A DNA stretch of 64,000 bases from Thermocrispum municipale DSM 44069 (GCF_000427825.1 NZ_ATYT01000006.1:258975-322974), one strand, 5' to 3'. Shown: positions 1-8,580, counted from the stretch's first letter. Numbers and translations: made by a program. Notes: generated by a model from the letters alone, not told the origin.

Positions 1-978
1 GCCCCAGATCACCTTGATGACGTTCCAGCCCGCGCCGCGGAAGTAGGCCTCCAGCTCCTGGATGATCTTGCCGTTCCCGCGGACCGGGCCGTCCAGCCGC
101 TGCAGGTTGCAGTTGATGACGAACGTCAGATTGTCCAGGCCTTCGGCGGCCGCGACGTGGATCAGGCCGCGCGACTCCGGCTCGTCCATCTCGCCGTCGC
201 CGAGGAAGGCCCACACGTGCTGGTCGGAGGTGTCCTTGATGCCGCGGGCGTGCAGGTAGCGGTTGAACCGCGCCTGGTAGATGGCGTTCATCGGGCCGAG
301 GCCCATGGACACCGTGGGGAACTCCCAGAAGTCCGGCATCAGCCGCGGGTGCGGGTACGACGGCAGGCCGCCACCCTTGCCCGCGTGCGAGTACTCCTGG
401 CGGAACCCGTCCAGCTGGGCGGCGGTGAGCCGTCCCTCCAGGAACGCGCGCGCGTAGATACCGGGGGAGGCGTGCCCCTGGATGAAGATCTGGTCGCCGC
501 CACCGGAGTGCGACTTGCCGCGGAAGAAGTGGTTGAAGCCGACCTCGTACAGCGCGGCGGACGAGGCGTAGGTCGAGATGTGGCCACCGACGCCGACACC
601 GGGCCGTTGCGCGCGGTGCACCATGACCGCCGCGTTCCACCTGATGTAGGCGCGGTAGCGGCGCTCGATCTCCTCGTCCCCGGGGAACCACGGCTCGTTC
701 TCCGTCGGGATGGTGTTGACGTAGTCAGTGGCGGTCAGGGGCGGGACGCCGATGTTGCGTTCGCGGGCACGCTCGAGAATGCGCAATAGCAGGTATCGAG
801 CCCGCTGTTGGCCGCCCCTGGCCAACGCTTCGTCGAACGAATCCAGCCATTCGCCAGTCTCTTCCGGGTCGATGTCGGGCAGGTGTGCCGCCAGGCCGTC
901 CCGGATGACCCGCACGCGGGCCGGCGCTTTGTCACCCGATGGGGCAGCGCCGGACGGCGGAGTGTTTTGCTGGGGCAA
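1..978 (-). CDS. aceE: Pyruvate dehydrogenase E1 component, N-terminal part (gene runs off the left edge)
   Basis: Homodimeric-type E1 of the pyruvate dehydrogenase complex, a thiamine-diphosphate enzyme that decarboxylates pyruvate and passes the acetyl group to lipoyl E2. The 326 visible codons contain the conserved AceE stretches [40 protein letters not shown] and [12 protein letters not shown] (part of the ThDP-binding region); the reading frame is open at base 1. The start is taken as TTG at 978-976: an AGGAG (forward 987-991) lies 8 bases before it, and the N-terminus then has the short Pro/Ser/Gly-rich leader seen in actinobacterial AceE before ARVRVIRDG. Divergent from the DUF3052 gene. 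The lipA, lipB, sucB and lpdA genes that complete or modify the same complexes lie 25-33 kb to the right. Confidence 0.96.
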   Translation of the reverse strand, partial: MPQQNTPPSGAAPSGDKAPARVRVIRDGLAAHLPDIDPEETGEWLDSFDEALARGGQQRARYLLLRILERARERNIGVPPLTATDYVNTIPTENEPWFPGDEEIERRYRAYIRWNAAVMVHRAQRPGVGVGGHISTYASSAALYEVGFNHFFRGKSHSGGGDQIFIQGHASPGIYARAFLEGRLTAAQLDGFRQEYSHAGKGGGLPSYPHPRLMPDFWEFPTVSMGLGPMNAIYQARFNRYLHARGIKDTSDQHVWAFLGDGEMDEPESRGLIHVAAAEGLDNLTFVINCNLQRLDGPVRGNGKIIQELEAYFRGAGWNVIKVIWG

Positions 979-1233
979 GGGTGCCGCTCCTAGCTCGTAA
1001 CTATCTCTTGTGTGATGTTGTTGCCATCCTTCCGCGTCCCGGCGTTTTCGTCATCGTTACTCGCCGGTAAGCGGGTGGTCGTGACCGTCGAGTGCGGGAA
1101 ATAATGCCGACTCGGTGGCCGTTGCTGCTTGCATGCGCGGCCACTGCGGTGTTCGCTGTCACTACTCAATACTGACGTTACAAGAGTCAGCGCGCCGATG
1201 CGCAGCGCATGGCAGGTAGGAGGAGTAGCAGTC

Positions 1234-1644
1234 GTGGTCGCGGCTGGAGACGTCGCCGACAGGCTTGGCATCAAGCCGGACATGGTGGTTCAGGAGATCG
1301 GCTGGGACGAGGATGTCGACGAGGACGTTCGTGCCGCGATCGAGGAAAGAATTGGCGGGGAGATCCTCGACGAGGACGCCCAGGAGGTCGTCGACGTGGT
1401 CCTGCTGTGGTGGCGTGACGGTGACGGCGATCTCGGCGACGCGCTGGTGGACGCCAGGCAGCCGTTGAGCGAGGACGGCGTGGTGTGGGTGCTCACACCC
1501 AAGACGGGGCAGGAAGGCCACGTCGAACCCGCGGAGATCTCCGAGGTCGTGCCGACCGTCGGACTGGCACAGACGTCAACCCTCAGTGTGGGGCCGAAGT
1601 GGGCTGCGTCTCGCCTTGTGCCGCCGAGGGGGGCACGGCGTTGA
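1234..1644 (+). CDS. DUF3052 family protein
   Basis: Small acidic actinobacterial protein of unknown function, 136 residues with a GTG start. The reading frame extends upstream to 1129, but an AGGAGGA at 1218-1224 sits 9 bases before GTG 1234, and the protein then begins close to ADRLGIKPDMVVQEIGWDED, the conserved core of the family. The middle is rich in Asp and Glu (DEDVDEDV, EERIGGEILDED) and a WWRDGDGDL motif follows; the C-terminus turns basic. It lies between aceE (divergent) and ahpE (same strand, 60 bases on), the neighbourhood this family usually occupies in actinobacteria. Seen: sequence, motif and context. Known: family only, no established activity. Confidence 0.88.
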   Translation: MVAAGDVADRLGIKPDMVVQEIGWDEDVDEDVRAAIEERIGGEILDEDAQEVVDVVLLWWRDGDGDLGDALVDARQPLSEDGVVWVLTPKTGQEGHVEPAEISEVVPTVGLAQTSTLSVGPKWAASRLVPPRGARR

Positions 1645-1704
1645 CCTCGGCACTACCCTGACCCGCGTTGGAGGACCATCCACGGGTTAGGGAGGCAGCA
1701 GCAC

Positions 1705-2163
1705 ATGATCGACGTCGAGGTCGGTTCGATCGCGCCCGAGTTTTCGCTCAACGACTACAACAAGCAGCCCGTGAAGCTGTCGGATTTTCGGGGCGAGAAG
1801 CCGGTGCTGCTGGTGTTCTACCCGTTCGCCTTCAGCGGGATCTGCACGTCCGAGCTCTGCCAGCTGCGGGACGAGTTCGCCGCCTATGAGGACAAGGTGC
1901 AGGTGCTGGGCATTTCGGTGGACACGCCGTTTGCCCTGAAGGCGTGGGCGGACCAGCAGGGTTACCAGTTCCCGCTGCTGTCGGACTTCTGGCCGCACGG
2001 TGAGGTCGCGAAGAAGTACGGCGTGTTCAACGAGGACAACGGCATGGCCGTGCGCGGGACGTTCTTGATCGACGCCGACGGTGTCGTGCGGTTCGTCGAG
2101 CGCAATGCGCCGGGGGAGGCGCGCGACCAGGAGGCGTGGAAGAAGGCGATCGCGGAGCTTTAA
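1705..2163 (+). CDS. ahpE: AhpE-type 1-Cys/atypical peroxiredoxin
   Basis: Cytosolic thiol peroxidase that reduces hydrogen peroxide, organic peroxides and peroxynitrite. The 152 residues match the usual AhpE length. The peroxidatic-site motif PFAFSGIC (residues 40-47) has the Pro-x3-Ser-x2-Cys pattern with C47 as the peroxidatic cysteine; a second cysteine, C52, follows in SELCQLRD. The conserved active-site-supporting segments RGTFLID and SVDTPFALKAWA are present. The ATG start follows GGGAGGCAGCAC, a good ribosome site. The thioredoxin fold is complete. C52 sits where Mycobacterium AhpE has no cysteine, so recycling might use an intramolecular disulfide; that is inference. Confidence 0.95.
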   Translation: MIDVEVGSIAPEFSLNDYNKQPVKLSDFRGEKPVLLVFYPFAFSGICTSELCQLRDEFAAYEDKVQVLGISVDTPFALKAWADQQGYQFPLLSDFWPHGEVAKKYGVFNEDNGMAVRGTFLIDADGVVRFVERNAPGEARDQEAWKKAIAEL

Positions 2164-2197
2164 GGTATAACGGGTACCTGGTACGCCGGGTACCTTC

Positions 2198-2269
2198 GGG
2201 CGCATAGCTCAGCGGAAGAGCACCTGCCTTACAAGCAGGGGGTCGCTGGTTCGAACCCAGCTGTGCCCA
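2198..2269 (+). tRNA. tRNA-Val (anticodon UAC)
   Basis: Complete cloverleaf: acceptor GGGCGCA (2198-2204) pairs with TGTGCCC (2262-2268) with one G-U pair, D stem GCTC/GAGC, anticodon stem CCTGC/GCAGG around loop CTTACAA, T stem GCTGG/CCAGC around TTCGAAC, discriminator A at 2269. The anticodon TAC is at 2230-2232 and reads GUA (Val). The CCA tail is not encoded. A small D loop gives a length of 72. Confidence 0.97.
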
Positions 2270-2351
2270 CCGTTCGAGCCTCGGGCAGTGTCCTCTGACC
2301 TGCAAAAATGTCGTTCCTCGTGGCCTGATGTGCCCGCAGATGGCAACCTGA

Positions 2352-2380
2352 TTGGGCACGAATTGGGCACGTTGGGCACG
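2352..2380 (+). repeat. Three copies of TTGGGCACG beside the tRNA-Val gene
   Basis: The 9-mer TTGGGCACG occurs at 2352-2360, 2363-2371 and 2372-2380. Its core is the reverse complement of the GTGCCCA at the tRNA 3' end (2263-2269). Just beyond, minus-strand bases about 2464-2384 read as a short coding-like stretch (VSAWLREIDLSAEHAHRLRE) with strong G/C at third positions but no start or intact gene. Together these could be debris of an element once integrated at the tRNA; no integrase or second att copy is visible. Confidence 0.4.
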
Positions 2381-2505
2381 AGGTAGGGCGCTGAGGACCT
2401 CGCGCAACCGGTGGGCGTGCTCGGCGCTGAGGTCGATCTCGCGCAGCCAGGCCGACACCGAGGCGGCCCCGCAGGGGACATCCCGCGGGGCCGCCTGCAA
2501 GTCGT

Positions 2506-3054
2506 TCAGCGCGCGCAGCTTCCGGTGCCGTACGACAGCACGGGGTCGTTCTTGGCCACACCGGAGAACGACGTGGTGTTGAACCAGTCGACCTTCGCGC
2601 CGTTGAGCTTGTACTTGTTGACTTTGCCCGAGTACGTCCGGCCGTTGCTGTCGAGCGTCGCATTCACCGTCAGCAGCGTGGTGCCCTCGCACCGGTACCG
2701 CGACGCGGCGGACATACCGCCGCCTTCCCACAGGTCGAATACGCGGTTGCCGCTGCCCTTGACGGTCAGCCACCGGCCTTCGGCGCGGGTGAGGATCCGG
2801 AACCGCATCGTGTTCGCGCCTGCGGACGTGGTCACCAGCACCTCTTCACCGTCACGACCGTCGATGTCGGTGATCCGGGGCGTGCGCGGCGCCATTCCTT
2901 CCATGACATCGAAGCGGTACCGCTCAATTGTGCCGTCGTCGAATGTGACCACCATTTCGTGCTGCGTTTCCGACACGTCACGAATCGTGACTCGCTCGTC
3001 CCCGCCGCGGCTGTCAACATTCGCATAGGTGGTCACCCAGGCAGCGGTCGACAT
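2506..3054 (-). CDS. Putative secreted protein with an integrin/VCBS-like repeat, signal peptide out of frame
   Basis: 182 residues from ATG 3054. The middle holds ITDIDGRDGEEVLVTTSAG, which resembles a calcium-binding FG-GAP/VCBS repeat (DxDGxDGxxE), preceded by VTTYANVDSRGGDERVTI, a second weaker copy. The C-terminus is a small beta-rich segment with a final Cys pair member (YGTGSCAR). No good ribosome site precedes ATG 3054. Directly upstream, in another frame, GTG at 3113 or 3110 would encode VSGLVAVAAMTAPTAAA, a plausible signal-peptide core ending at an Ala-x-Ala site, but that frame stops soon after. The simplest reading is an exported protein broken by a one-base shift near 3055-3065, either a real mutation or a sequence error. 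Function unknown. Confidence 0.6.
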   Translation of the reverse strand: MSTAAWVTTYANVDSRGGDERVTIRDVSETQHEMVVTFDDGTIERYRFDVMEGMAPRTPRITDIDGRDGEEVLVTTSAGANTMRFRILTRAEGRWLTVKGSGNRVFDLWEGGGMSAASRYRCEGTTLLTVNATLDSNGRTYSGKVNKYKLNGAKVDWFNTTSFSGVAKNDPVLSYGTGSCAR

Positions 3055-3295
3055 GGCTCCGCCGCCGCTGTCGGTGCCGTCATGGCGGCCACCGCGACGA
3101 GTCCGGACACCACGATCCCCAGGTCCCTTTGACGCGTGGATGTCTCCCCTGATCCCGAACGCCCGGTTCGTTCCGGGCAGCCAGAAAGTCGCCCGGCCGC
3201 CACCGAGGTTGTGCGCCTGACGAAACTGTGCTGACGGCCCGCACATCAGCCGCATCCGGCACCTGCTCGTCGCGACAGCGGACTAGTCTCAGCCG

Positions 3296-4101
3296 ATGGC
3301 TCACGACACTTGGGCAGACTTGGCAAGCACCTACGTCGACGAGGCTTTCGCTTCGGCGAAGGGCTATGTCCGCGCGTATGTGATGCACCAGCAGCTGCGC
3401 GTCCACCTCCCTCCGGCGCCGGCTACGGTGCTGGACGTCGGCGGCGGTGCAGGCCATCACTCGTTCCCGCTGGCCCAGATCGGTTACCAGGTCACGTTGC
3501 TCGACCCGTCCTCGGCGATGCTGGACAAAGCACGGGAACGGCTGGAGCGGCTCCCCGCCGAGGTGCGGAGTCGCGTGACGATCGTGCAGGCGGACGGGGA
3601 GAGCGCCGACGACGCGGTGCGGGGGCAGCGGTCGTGTTGTGTCACGGCGTGCTCGGCTACCTCGCTCGTCCGGAACCGGTAATCGACCAGCTGTGCCGGT
3701 GTGTCGTCCCTGGCGGGCTGGTCTCGATCATGGACGGGAACGCTAACGCGATGGCGGTCCGGCCCGCGCTGGAGGGGCGGTGGGCCGACGCGCTGGAAGC
3801 ATTCGACGCCCGCACCGAGATCGGGGTTCTCGGCGCTCGGGGATACGCGCGCACGGTCGACGAGATCGCCCGACTGCTCGCCGAACGCGGCGTTGGCATG
3901 GAGCACTGGTACGGCGTGTGGCTGTTCGTCGACTGGCTGGAGTTCAGCGGGCGTGCACTCGATCCCACCGACGAAGAGCGGCTTCAGGCGGCGGCAGCGG
4001 TCGAGCTCGAGGCCAGCAGACGCGACCCGTATCGGCAGCTGAGCCGAGCGTTCCACGTCGTCGCCCGCAAGCCTCGCGACGCACACCGTCAGCCGAGTTA
4101 G
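3296..4101 (+). pseudogene. Class I SAM-dependent methyltransferase, interrupted by a frameshift
   Basis: Codons from ATG 3296 encode a methyltransferase N-terminus with motif I VLDVGGGAGHHS (about residues 42-53), the acidic loop VTLLDPSSAMLDKARERL and VTIVQADGES. At the G run 3621-3625 this frame degenerates (RGQRSCCVTA) and stops at 3682, while the frame two bases over continues the same fold: AAVVLCHGVLGYLARPEPVI, PGGLVSIMDGNANAMAV, then a C-terminal helical part ending at 4101. One missing G in the run would restore a single protein of about 268 residues. The substrate is unknown; the layout fits small-molecule or tRNA-uridine methyltransferases of the CmoM-like group. Could be a true pseudogene or a homopolymer error. 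Confidence 0.75.
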
Positions 4102-4174
4102 CAGGGGAGAACGCCGCAGGCCGGTGACGATGGCCGCGAGCTTGGTCCGAAGCCAGCGGTGTCAACGGCGACGT

Positions 4175-4193
4175 CGAGTCACCTGGTGACTCG
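4175..4193. terminator. Palindrome across the 3' end of the nirK-like gene
   Basis: CGAGTCACC T GGTGACTCG is a perfect inverted repeat that overlaps the stop codon of the nirK-like gene (TGA at 4181-4179). As RNA it can form a 7-bp stem with a CCTGG loop. It lies between convergent genes and could terminate either; there is no T tract. Confidence 0.35.
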
Positions 4194-6809
4194 GATCATC
4201 CCGCGCGCGCCACGCTCGGCGTCGGACATGACGTGGTTGACGACGGGGTAGTGGCCCGGCTCCGTGAACGTCAGCTCGGCGAAGCCGCCCTGGGCGGGCA
4301 ACAGGGGAAGGACCTGTGCCCCGGTGTCGACCGCCGGTGCGGACGCCGAGCCGACCAGCCAACGTCCCTCACTCCACACGCGGTCGAACTGCCCGCCGAC
4401 GACGTGCAAGGACAGCGGCCGGTTGGGGCCCGCGTCGAGCGCCCAGATCCGCACACGCTCGCCGACTTCGGCGGTGAGCGGTTGGTGCGAGTACTGGTCC
4501 GGATACCCGTTGAAGACAACCGTGTCCGGCTTGCCCGCCTGGATGGCGGCTGCGTCCGGCGTGCCACCCTGCGGACCGAAATACATCTCGGACTGCACCA
4601 GCACGTACGAGCGGTCGACCGGAGGCAGGTTCGGCGGCTCGATCACGACGGCGCCGAAAAGCCCGGCCGCGATGTGCGTGGACATAGGCACGGTCGAGCA
4701 GTGATACATCCACACCCCGGCACGTGTGGCCGTGAACCGGTAGACCAGCGACTCGCCGGGGGCGATGGTGCGCATGGGCCGGTCGGGGGCGAGCGCCCCG
4801 GCGTGGAAGTCGATCGAATGCCCGATCGATCCGTCGTTGACCAGCGTGATCTCGAAGCGGTCACCCACGCGGCCGTGCAGGATCGGGCCGGGGACGGTGC
4901 CGTTGTACGACCACACGGTCTGCCGTACGCCTGGCGCGACTTCCCGTTCGGTTTCGCTGATCACCAGGCGCACCCGATGCAGCCGGCCGGATGGTGCTGC
5001 CGGCAAGCGTGCGTCCCGAGCGCGAAAGTCTTCCGGTGGTGTCGCCCCGGGGGCGTACGTGGCGCGCGGGCCGTCGTCGGTGTCGTGTGGGTGTTCGCCG
5101 GTGCTGTGCCCGCTGACGCGCGAGCTACCGCTGTCGGGCGACGGGGTGTCGTGTTGAGCGCCCTTGACCTTGATGGTCAGCACCATGCCCATCTGACGGT
5201 GTCCTGCCACCGAACACCACCCGTCGATGTTTCTGCCCACCACTCCGACGTCCACGACAGCGCTTTCCCCGGGCGCCAGCCGGCCGGACTTGGCACCGGT
5301 GTCCAGCACCAGGTCATGCACGGTGCCTTTCGACGCGTTCCGCACGGTGATCACCAACCGGTTGCCCGCCGGAACCTCGATCGTGTCGGGCGTGAAGCGC
5401 ATCCCGGATGCCCGAACCTCGACCGTGGTCGTGCGACCGGTCGGGGTGATGTCCTCGGCGGCGGAGGTGATCGGACGGTTCAGCGCGACCGGATCGAGTG
5501 CGGCGCCGGTCGCGGTCGCGACAAGGACCGCAGCCAACCCGGCGATCGCGAGACCGCTGGGTCGGCCGGGCGTGCGGACAGGATCGACCGGCCGCGCCGA
5601 TGCCCCACCTTGGCGCGCAGCGGCCTTGGCCCGTCGTGAAGCGCGCATCGCGGCGAACAGGATCGGCACGAAGCTCGCCAGCGCGCCGAGCACCAGCATC
5701 GAGACCACCACGCGCACCAGGCTGGGCACCGGAAACGCACAGACGACCAGGCCGACGTTGGTCATCACCAGGCGCGTCGGACCACCGGCGTCGAACACCC
5801 GGTTGGCGGCACGTACCGGAGACGGGCCACCACCGAGAACGACCGGGACCAGATACGACAGCGCGCCGACGAGGATCTGCGCGACGAAACCGACCGCCAG
5901 CAGCGGCGTGATCTCCTCGATGACGGTGCCCAATCCGGTGAGGTCCACCGTGGCGGCGGCTACCGTGGCCACGATCAGACAGGCCACCAGCCAGCTGACC
6001 GCGCACAGGATGGACCATGCGGCGAAAGACGTCGGTGGTTTCGTACGCGCCGATCGGATCGCCGGCCGGGCGAGCACCGCGATCCCGGTCAGATAGCCGA
6101 GCAGCCCCACGACGATCGGGGCACGCCACCCGGTCAGAGCGCCGCCGGCGAGCACTCCGACGGAGCAGAGCAGGACCGGCAACGCGCGCCGCGCGGTTCG
6201 TTCGGCGCCGGGGCTGATCCGGGTGCGTAACACCGTCGGCCACAGGGTGATCAGCGTGCCGAGCACGGTGAGCCCGAGGAAACCGAGCACGTTCACCGCG
6301 ATGTGGGCGAGGCGCAGCCGCTCGTGCAGCACACCGTCGTGGTCGTATGCCATCCAGGCTCCGAAGACCGCGCCGATTGGGAGCAAGCATCCTGCCGCCA
6401 CGTAGAAGTGGGCCGTCGGCGCGAACCGGTTGGCCAGTGCCCGGCGAAGCTGACCCATCAGCACGCAGGCATGCCACACGACCGCTGTGACGAGCAGAGC
6501 CGCACCGATGGCGACGGCCGCCCACACGCCGGTGAGCATGCCGACGACAAGGACGACAACACCGCCGTTGAACAAGACGAGCCGGGCGGTCTGTTCGCGC
6601 CGCGGGGCCGGTGGGCAACGCAGCAGCGTGTCGGCGAAATACCTGCTCCACACCAGGATCGCGTGACCGGCCGCGCCCAGCACCAGGAGGTGGATCATCA
6701 ACCAGCGTGGCTCCGGTACGAACGGATGCACCAGCGTCGCCGCGACCGCGGCGACCAGCCACCCCACGGTCGGCAGGTCGCGCATCGGCCAGAATCCGCG
6801 GCTGTTCAT
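4179..6809 (-). CDS. Membrane-anchored copper nitrite reductase-like protein (polytopic domain + three cupredoxin domains)
   Basis: 876 residues. Residues 1-440 form about 10-12 membrane helices; 455-550 are an extra cupredoxin domain with likely type-1 copper ligands H498, C532, H537 and M540/M542; a His-rich linker follows; 605-876 are the two cupredoxin domains of a NirK-type nitrite reductase. In these, GHSIDFH gives H664 (type 1), D667 (catalytic) and H669 (type 2); YHC gives H703 (type 2) and C704 (type 1); STH gives H712; SLH gives H802; VVNHV gives H859. The axial type-1 methionine position, between G716 and G719, is leucine (L717). Expected reaction: one-electron reduction of nitrite to NO outside the membrane. 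ATG 6809 overlaps the upstream stop as ATGA. Confidence 0.85.
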   Translation of the reverse strand: MNSRGFWPMRDLPTVGWLVAAVAATLVHPFVPEPRWLMIHLLVLGAAGHAILVWSRYFADTLLRCPPAPRREQTARLVLFNGGVVVLVVGMLTGVWAAVAIGAALLVTAVVWHACVLMGQLRRALANRFAPTAHFYVAAGCLLPIGAVFGAWMAYDHDGVLHERLRLAHIAVNVLGFLGLTVLGTLITLWPTVLRTRISPGAERTARRALPVLLCSVGVLAGGALTGWRAPIVVGLLGYLTGIAVLARPAIRSARTKPPTSFAAWSILCAVSWLVACLIVATVAAATVDLTGLGTVIEEITPLLAVGFVAQILVGALSYLVPVVLGGGPSPVRAANRVFDAGGPTRLVMTNVGLVVCAFPVPSLVRVVVSMLVLGALASFVPILFAAMRASRRAKAAARQGGASARPVDPVRTPGRPSGLAIAGLAAVLVATATGAALDPVALNRPITSAAEDITPTGRTTTVEVRASGMRFTPDTIEVPAGNRLVITVRNASKGTVHDLVLDTGAKSGRLAPGESAVVDVGVVGRNIDGWCSVAGHRQMGMVLTIKVKGAQHDTPSPDSGSSRVSGHSTGEHPHDTDDGPRATYAPGATPPEDFRARDARLPAAPSGRLHRVRLVISETEREVAPGVRQTVWSYNGTVPGPILHGRVGDRFEITLVNDGSIGHSIDFHAGALAPDRPMRTIAPGESLVYRFTATRAGVWMYHCSTVPMSTHIAAGLFGAVVIEPPNLPPVDRSYVLVQSEMYFGPQGGTPDAAAIQAGKPDTVVFNGYPDQYSHQPLTAEVGERVRIWALDAGPNRPLSLHVVGGQFDRVWSEGRWLVGSASAPAVDTGAQVLPLLPAQGGFAELTFTEPGHYPVVNHVMSDAERGARGMIRVTR

Positions 6810-7924
6810 CTCGCACCTCGCTTGTCTCCGGTCCGGATCAGTGACCAGCCGACGGCGGCGAGGAAGCCGAGCAAGGACAGCACGGTGACCACGCCGCCCA
6901 CCTGCCACGCGAGGCGAAGACCGAGTGCATCGCCGAGCCACAGTCGCACGACCAACCCGGCGTGGAGCAGCAGCAACGGCAGGTACATGCCGCGGTGGTG
7001 CGACAGCGGAATCCGCACCACCGCAGGCAGGATGACGGGGGCGTGCGCCATCACCATCGACATCGCGAAACCGAGAAACACAGCGTGCGTCGTGGCGTCG
7101 TACACGGCTTCGGACGTCGAAGCCGGGTCGGTCACCAGCCACAGCGAAGCTGCCACCACCAGCCACGCTTGCCCGGCGAGCATGGCGCAGGCCATGAAGC
7201 GGGCCGGTTCGCCCGCCCGCACCGTTCGACGTGCTACGTCGAACCGGACCAGCCACGCCGCCGTACCAGCGAGAACGACGCCGAAGAGAACGGTCGAAGC
7301 GGGCCACAACAGGGCGATCAGCGCGCCACAGCCGACGGACGCGGCGAGAAGCACCAAAGCGCGACCCGCGTGCGGCGGCATGTGCAGAGTGGCCAGCTCG
7401 AGCCGTTCCCCGGCGATCGTGAGCACCAGGAAACCGGCCAGCCAGGGCACGACCGACTGGACCGGCACGCCGCCGAGCAAACAGATCGCAGCGCCGAGCG
7501 CGAGCACCGCGCCGAGCCCTTGCACCACGACCGCCTGGTCATAACGGCGGCGCCACAGTGCGCCGTACACGGCGACCAGCACCGCCGCCCCCACCACGAG
7601 CAAAACCGCACCAGCGGTCCGGGTGTGCGGGGCGAGCATGAGCAAGGCGCCCGCGGACAGGCATGCGGGCGCGCTGTAGGCGGCACGCCGGCGGAGCGCG
7701 ACGGCACGTTCCAAAGCGATGAGTGTGCCGAGGAACCCCAAGGTCATGAGCGACCCGTGGGCCTCGGCGGTGCGATCGCCCGGAACGGGGGACCAGACCC
7801 CGAGCAGGGAGAGTGCTCCGTCGAGGCCGGCCAGCAGTGCCGCCACGGCGGGCACGGCGAACACGGCTCGCCACGGCCGAGATGCGGCGATGCTCGTCGA
7901 TGTCGCAGCGACCTCGGCGGTCAT
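6806..7924 (-). CDS. Polytopic membrane protein of the nirK operon (NnrS-like)
   Basis: 372 residues, almost entirely hydrophobic helices (about 11-12). Features include GSLMTLGFLGTLIALERAVA near residues 55-75 and a conserved-looking THAVFLGFAMSMVMAHAPVI with several His and Met residues in membrane helices, then AVVRIPLSHHRGMYLPLLLL. The pattern of His-containing helices recalls heme/copper-binding NnrS-type proteins and resembles the membrane half of the NirK fusion next door. It starts with ATGA overlapping the regulator gene and ends with ATGA overlapping the nirK-like gene, so the three are translated together. Probable role: membrane partner in nitrite/NO metabolism (for example electron delivery or NO handling); this is inference. 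Confidence 0.75.
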   Translation of the reverse strand: MTAEVAATSTSIAASRPWRAVFAVPAVAALLAGLDGALSLLGVWSPVPGDRTAEAHGSLMTLGFLGTLIALERAVALRRRAAYSAPACLSAGALLMLAPHTRTAGAVLLVVGAAVLVAVYGALWRRRYDQAVVVQGLGAVLALGAAICLLGGVPVQSVVPWLAGFLVLTIAGERLELATLHMPPHAGRALVLLAASVGCGALIALLWPASTVLFGVVLAGTAAWLVRFDVARRTVRAGEPARFMACAMLAGQAWLVVAASLWLVTDPASTSEAVYDATTHAVFLGFAMSMVMAHAPVILPAVVRIPLSHHRGMYLPLLLLHAGLVVRLWLGDALGLRLAWQVGGVVTVLSLLGFLAAVGWSLIRTGDKRGAR

Positions 7925-8571
7925 GCCTGTTCTCCGATCCGCAAGCGGCACGCGCCGACCTCGGCGAACGGCGTCAACTCCACACCGGTGTCGGTGCCGG
8001 TACGGTGCAGCAGCCCTTCCACCAGGCCCTGATGGACCCCGCACACCACATCCGGCGCCTCGCGAGCCGCGGCGAGCAGGGGGCAGCGGGTCAGCCGCAC
8101 GGTGTGCTCGTCGGATGCGTCCGCCTCCGGACCGAATCCCATCCGCTCGAGCGTCTGCGAGACCTCCGACCGTCGCGCCGGCTGGTCGGCGAGCCGTCGC
8201 CCCCAACCACGCCCCGCTTGCCGCGCGCTCTCGGCCGGGGAGTTGCTGGCCAGCCGGACGGCGTCGACGAGCGCGATGGCCAGCCCGGTGAGCTCCGCCG
8301 CCGGTCCCGGGCGAGCTCCCGTGGCCACGTAGCGATGTGCCGGGCGTCCTCGCCCCTGGCCCTGCTCGGTGGTCCGGACGACAGCACCACACTTCAGCAG
8401 CGGCTCCAGATGGAAGCGCACGGTGTTCGGATGCAGGCCGCTCGCCTCGGCCAGCTCGGCGAGGGTCGCCGGTCCCGGCAACGAGTCCAGCGCGGTCAGC
8501 AGCTTCGCCTGCCCCGCGGGCAACGGCTGCTCCGCGGCGGTACGAGGACCTACCTGCCCACTAATTTTCAC
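7921..8571 (-). CDS. ArsR-like winged-helix regulator with a cysteine cluster (COG2345 type)
   Basis: 216 residues from GTG 8571. The N-terminal winged helix (about 20-85) contains AELAEASGLHPNTVRFHLEP and ends with the wing GQGRGRPAHRY. The C-terminal half carries C163, C177, H180 and C208 in RCPLLAAAREAPDVVCGVH and EVGACRL, the cysteine pattern of SufR-like COG2345 regulators that bind an Fe-S cluster. It is the first gene of the nirK operon and is divergent from the hemerythrin-like gene. A palindrome covers its start codon, suggesting autoregulation. No ribosome site is visible before the GTG, so the mRNA may be leaderless. Inference: an Fe-S sensor of NO or redox state controlling both directions. 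Confidence 0.82.
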   Translation of the reverse strand: MKISGQVGPRTAAEQPLPAGQAKLLTALDSLPGPATLAELAEASGLHPNTVRFHLEPLLKCGAVVRTTEQGQGRGRPAHRYVATGARPGPAAELTGLAIALVDAVRLASNSPAESARQAGRGWGRRLADQPARRSEVSQTLERMGFGPEADASDEHTVRLTRCPLLAAAREAPDVVCGVHQGLVEGLLHRTGTDTGVELTPFAEVGACRLRIGEQA

Positions 8572-8580
8572 GAGAAAACT
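8563..8580. promoter_or_regulatory. Palindromic operator candidate between the regulator and the hemerythrin-like gene
   Basis: AATTTTC ACGA GAAAACT: two 7-base arms matching at 6 of 7 positions, around the regulator's GTG start. It is unusually AT-rich for this genome and is followed by TAGTAAAT (8582-8589), a possible -10 for the rightward gene. Probable binding site of the neighbouring ArsR-like regulator. Confidence 0.5.

Noticed and set aside
3310-3620. Separate upstream gene in the second frame of the methyltransferase
   Set aside because: In this segment the frame is Arg-rich with no fold, while the other frame holds motif I; only the part after 3625 is coding in this frame.
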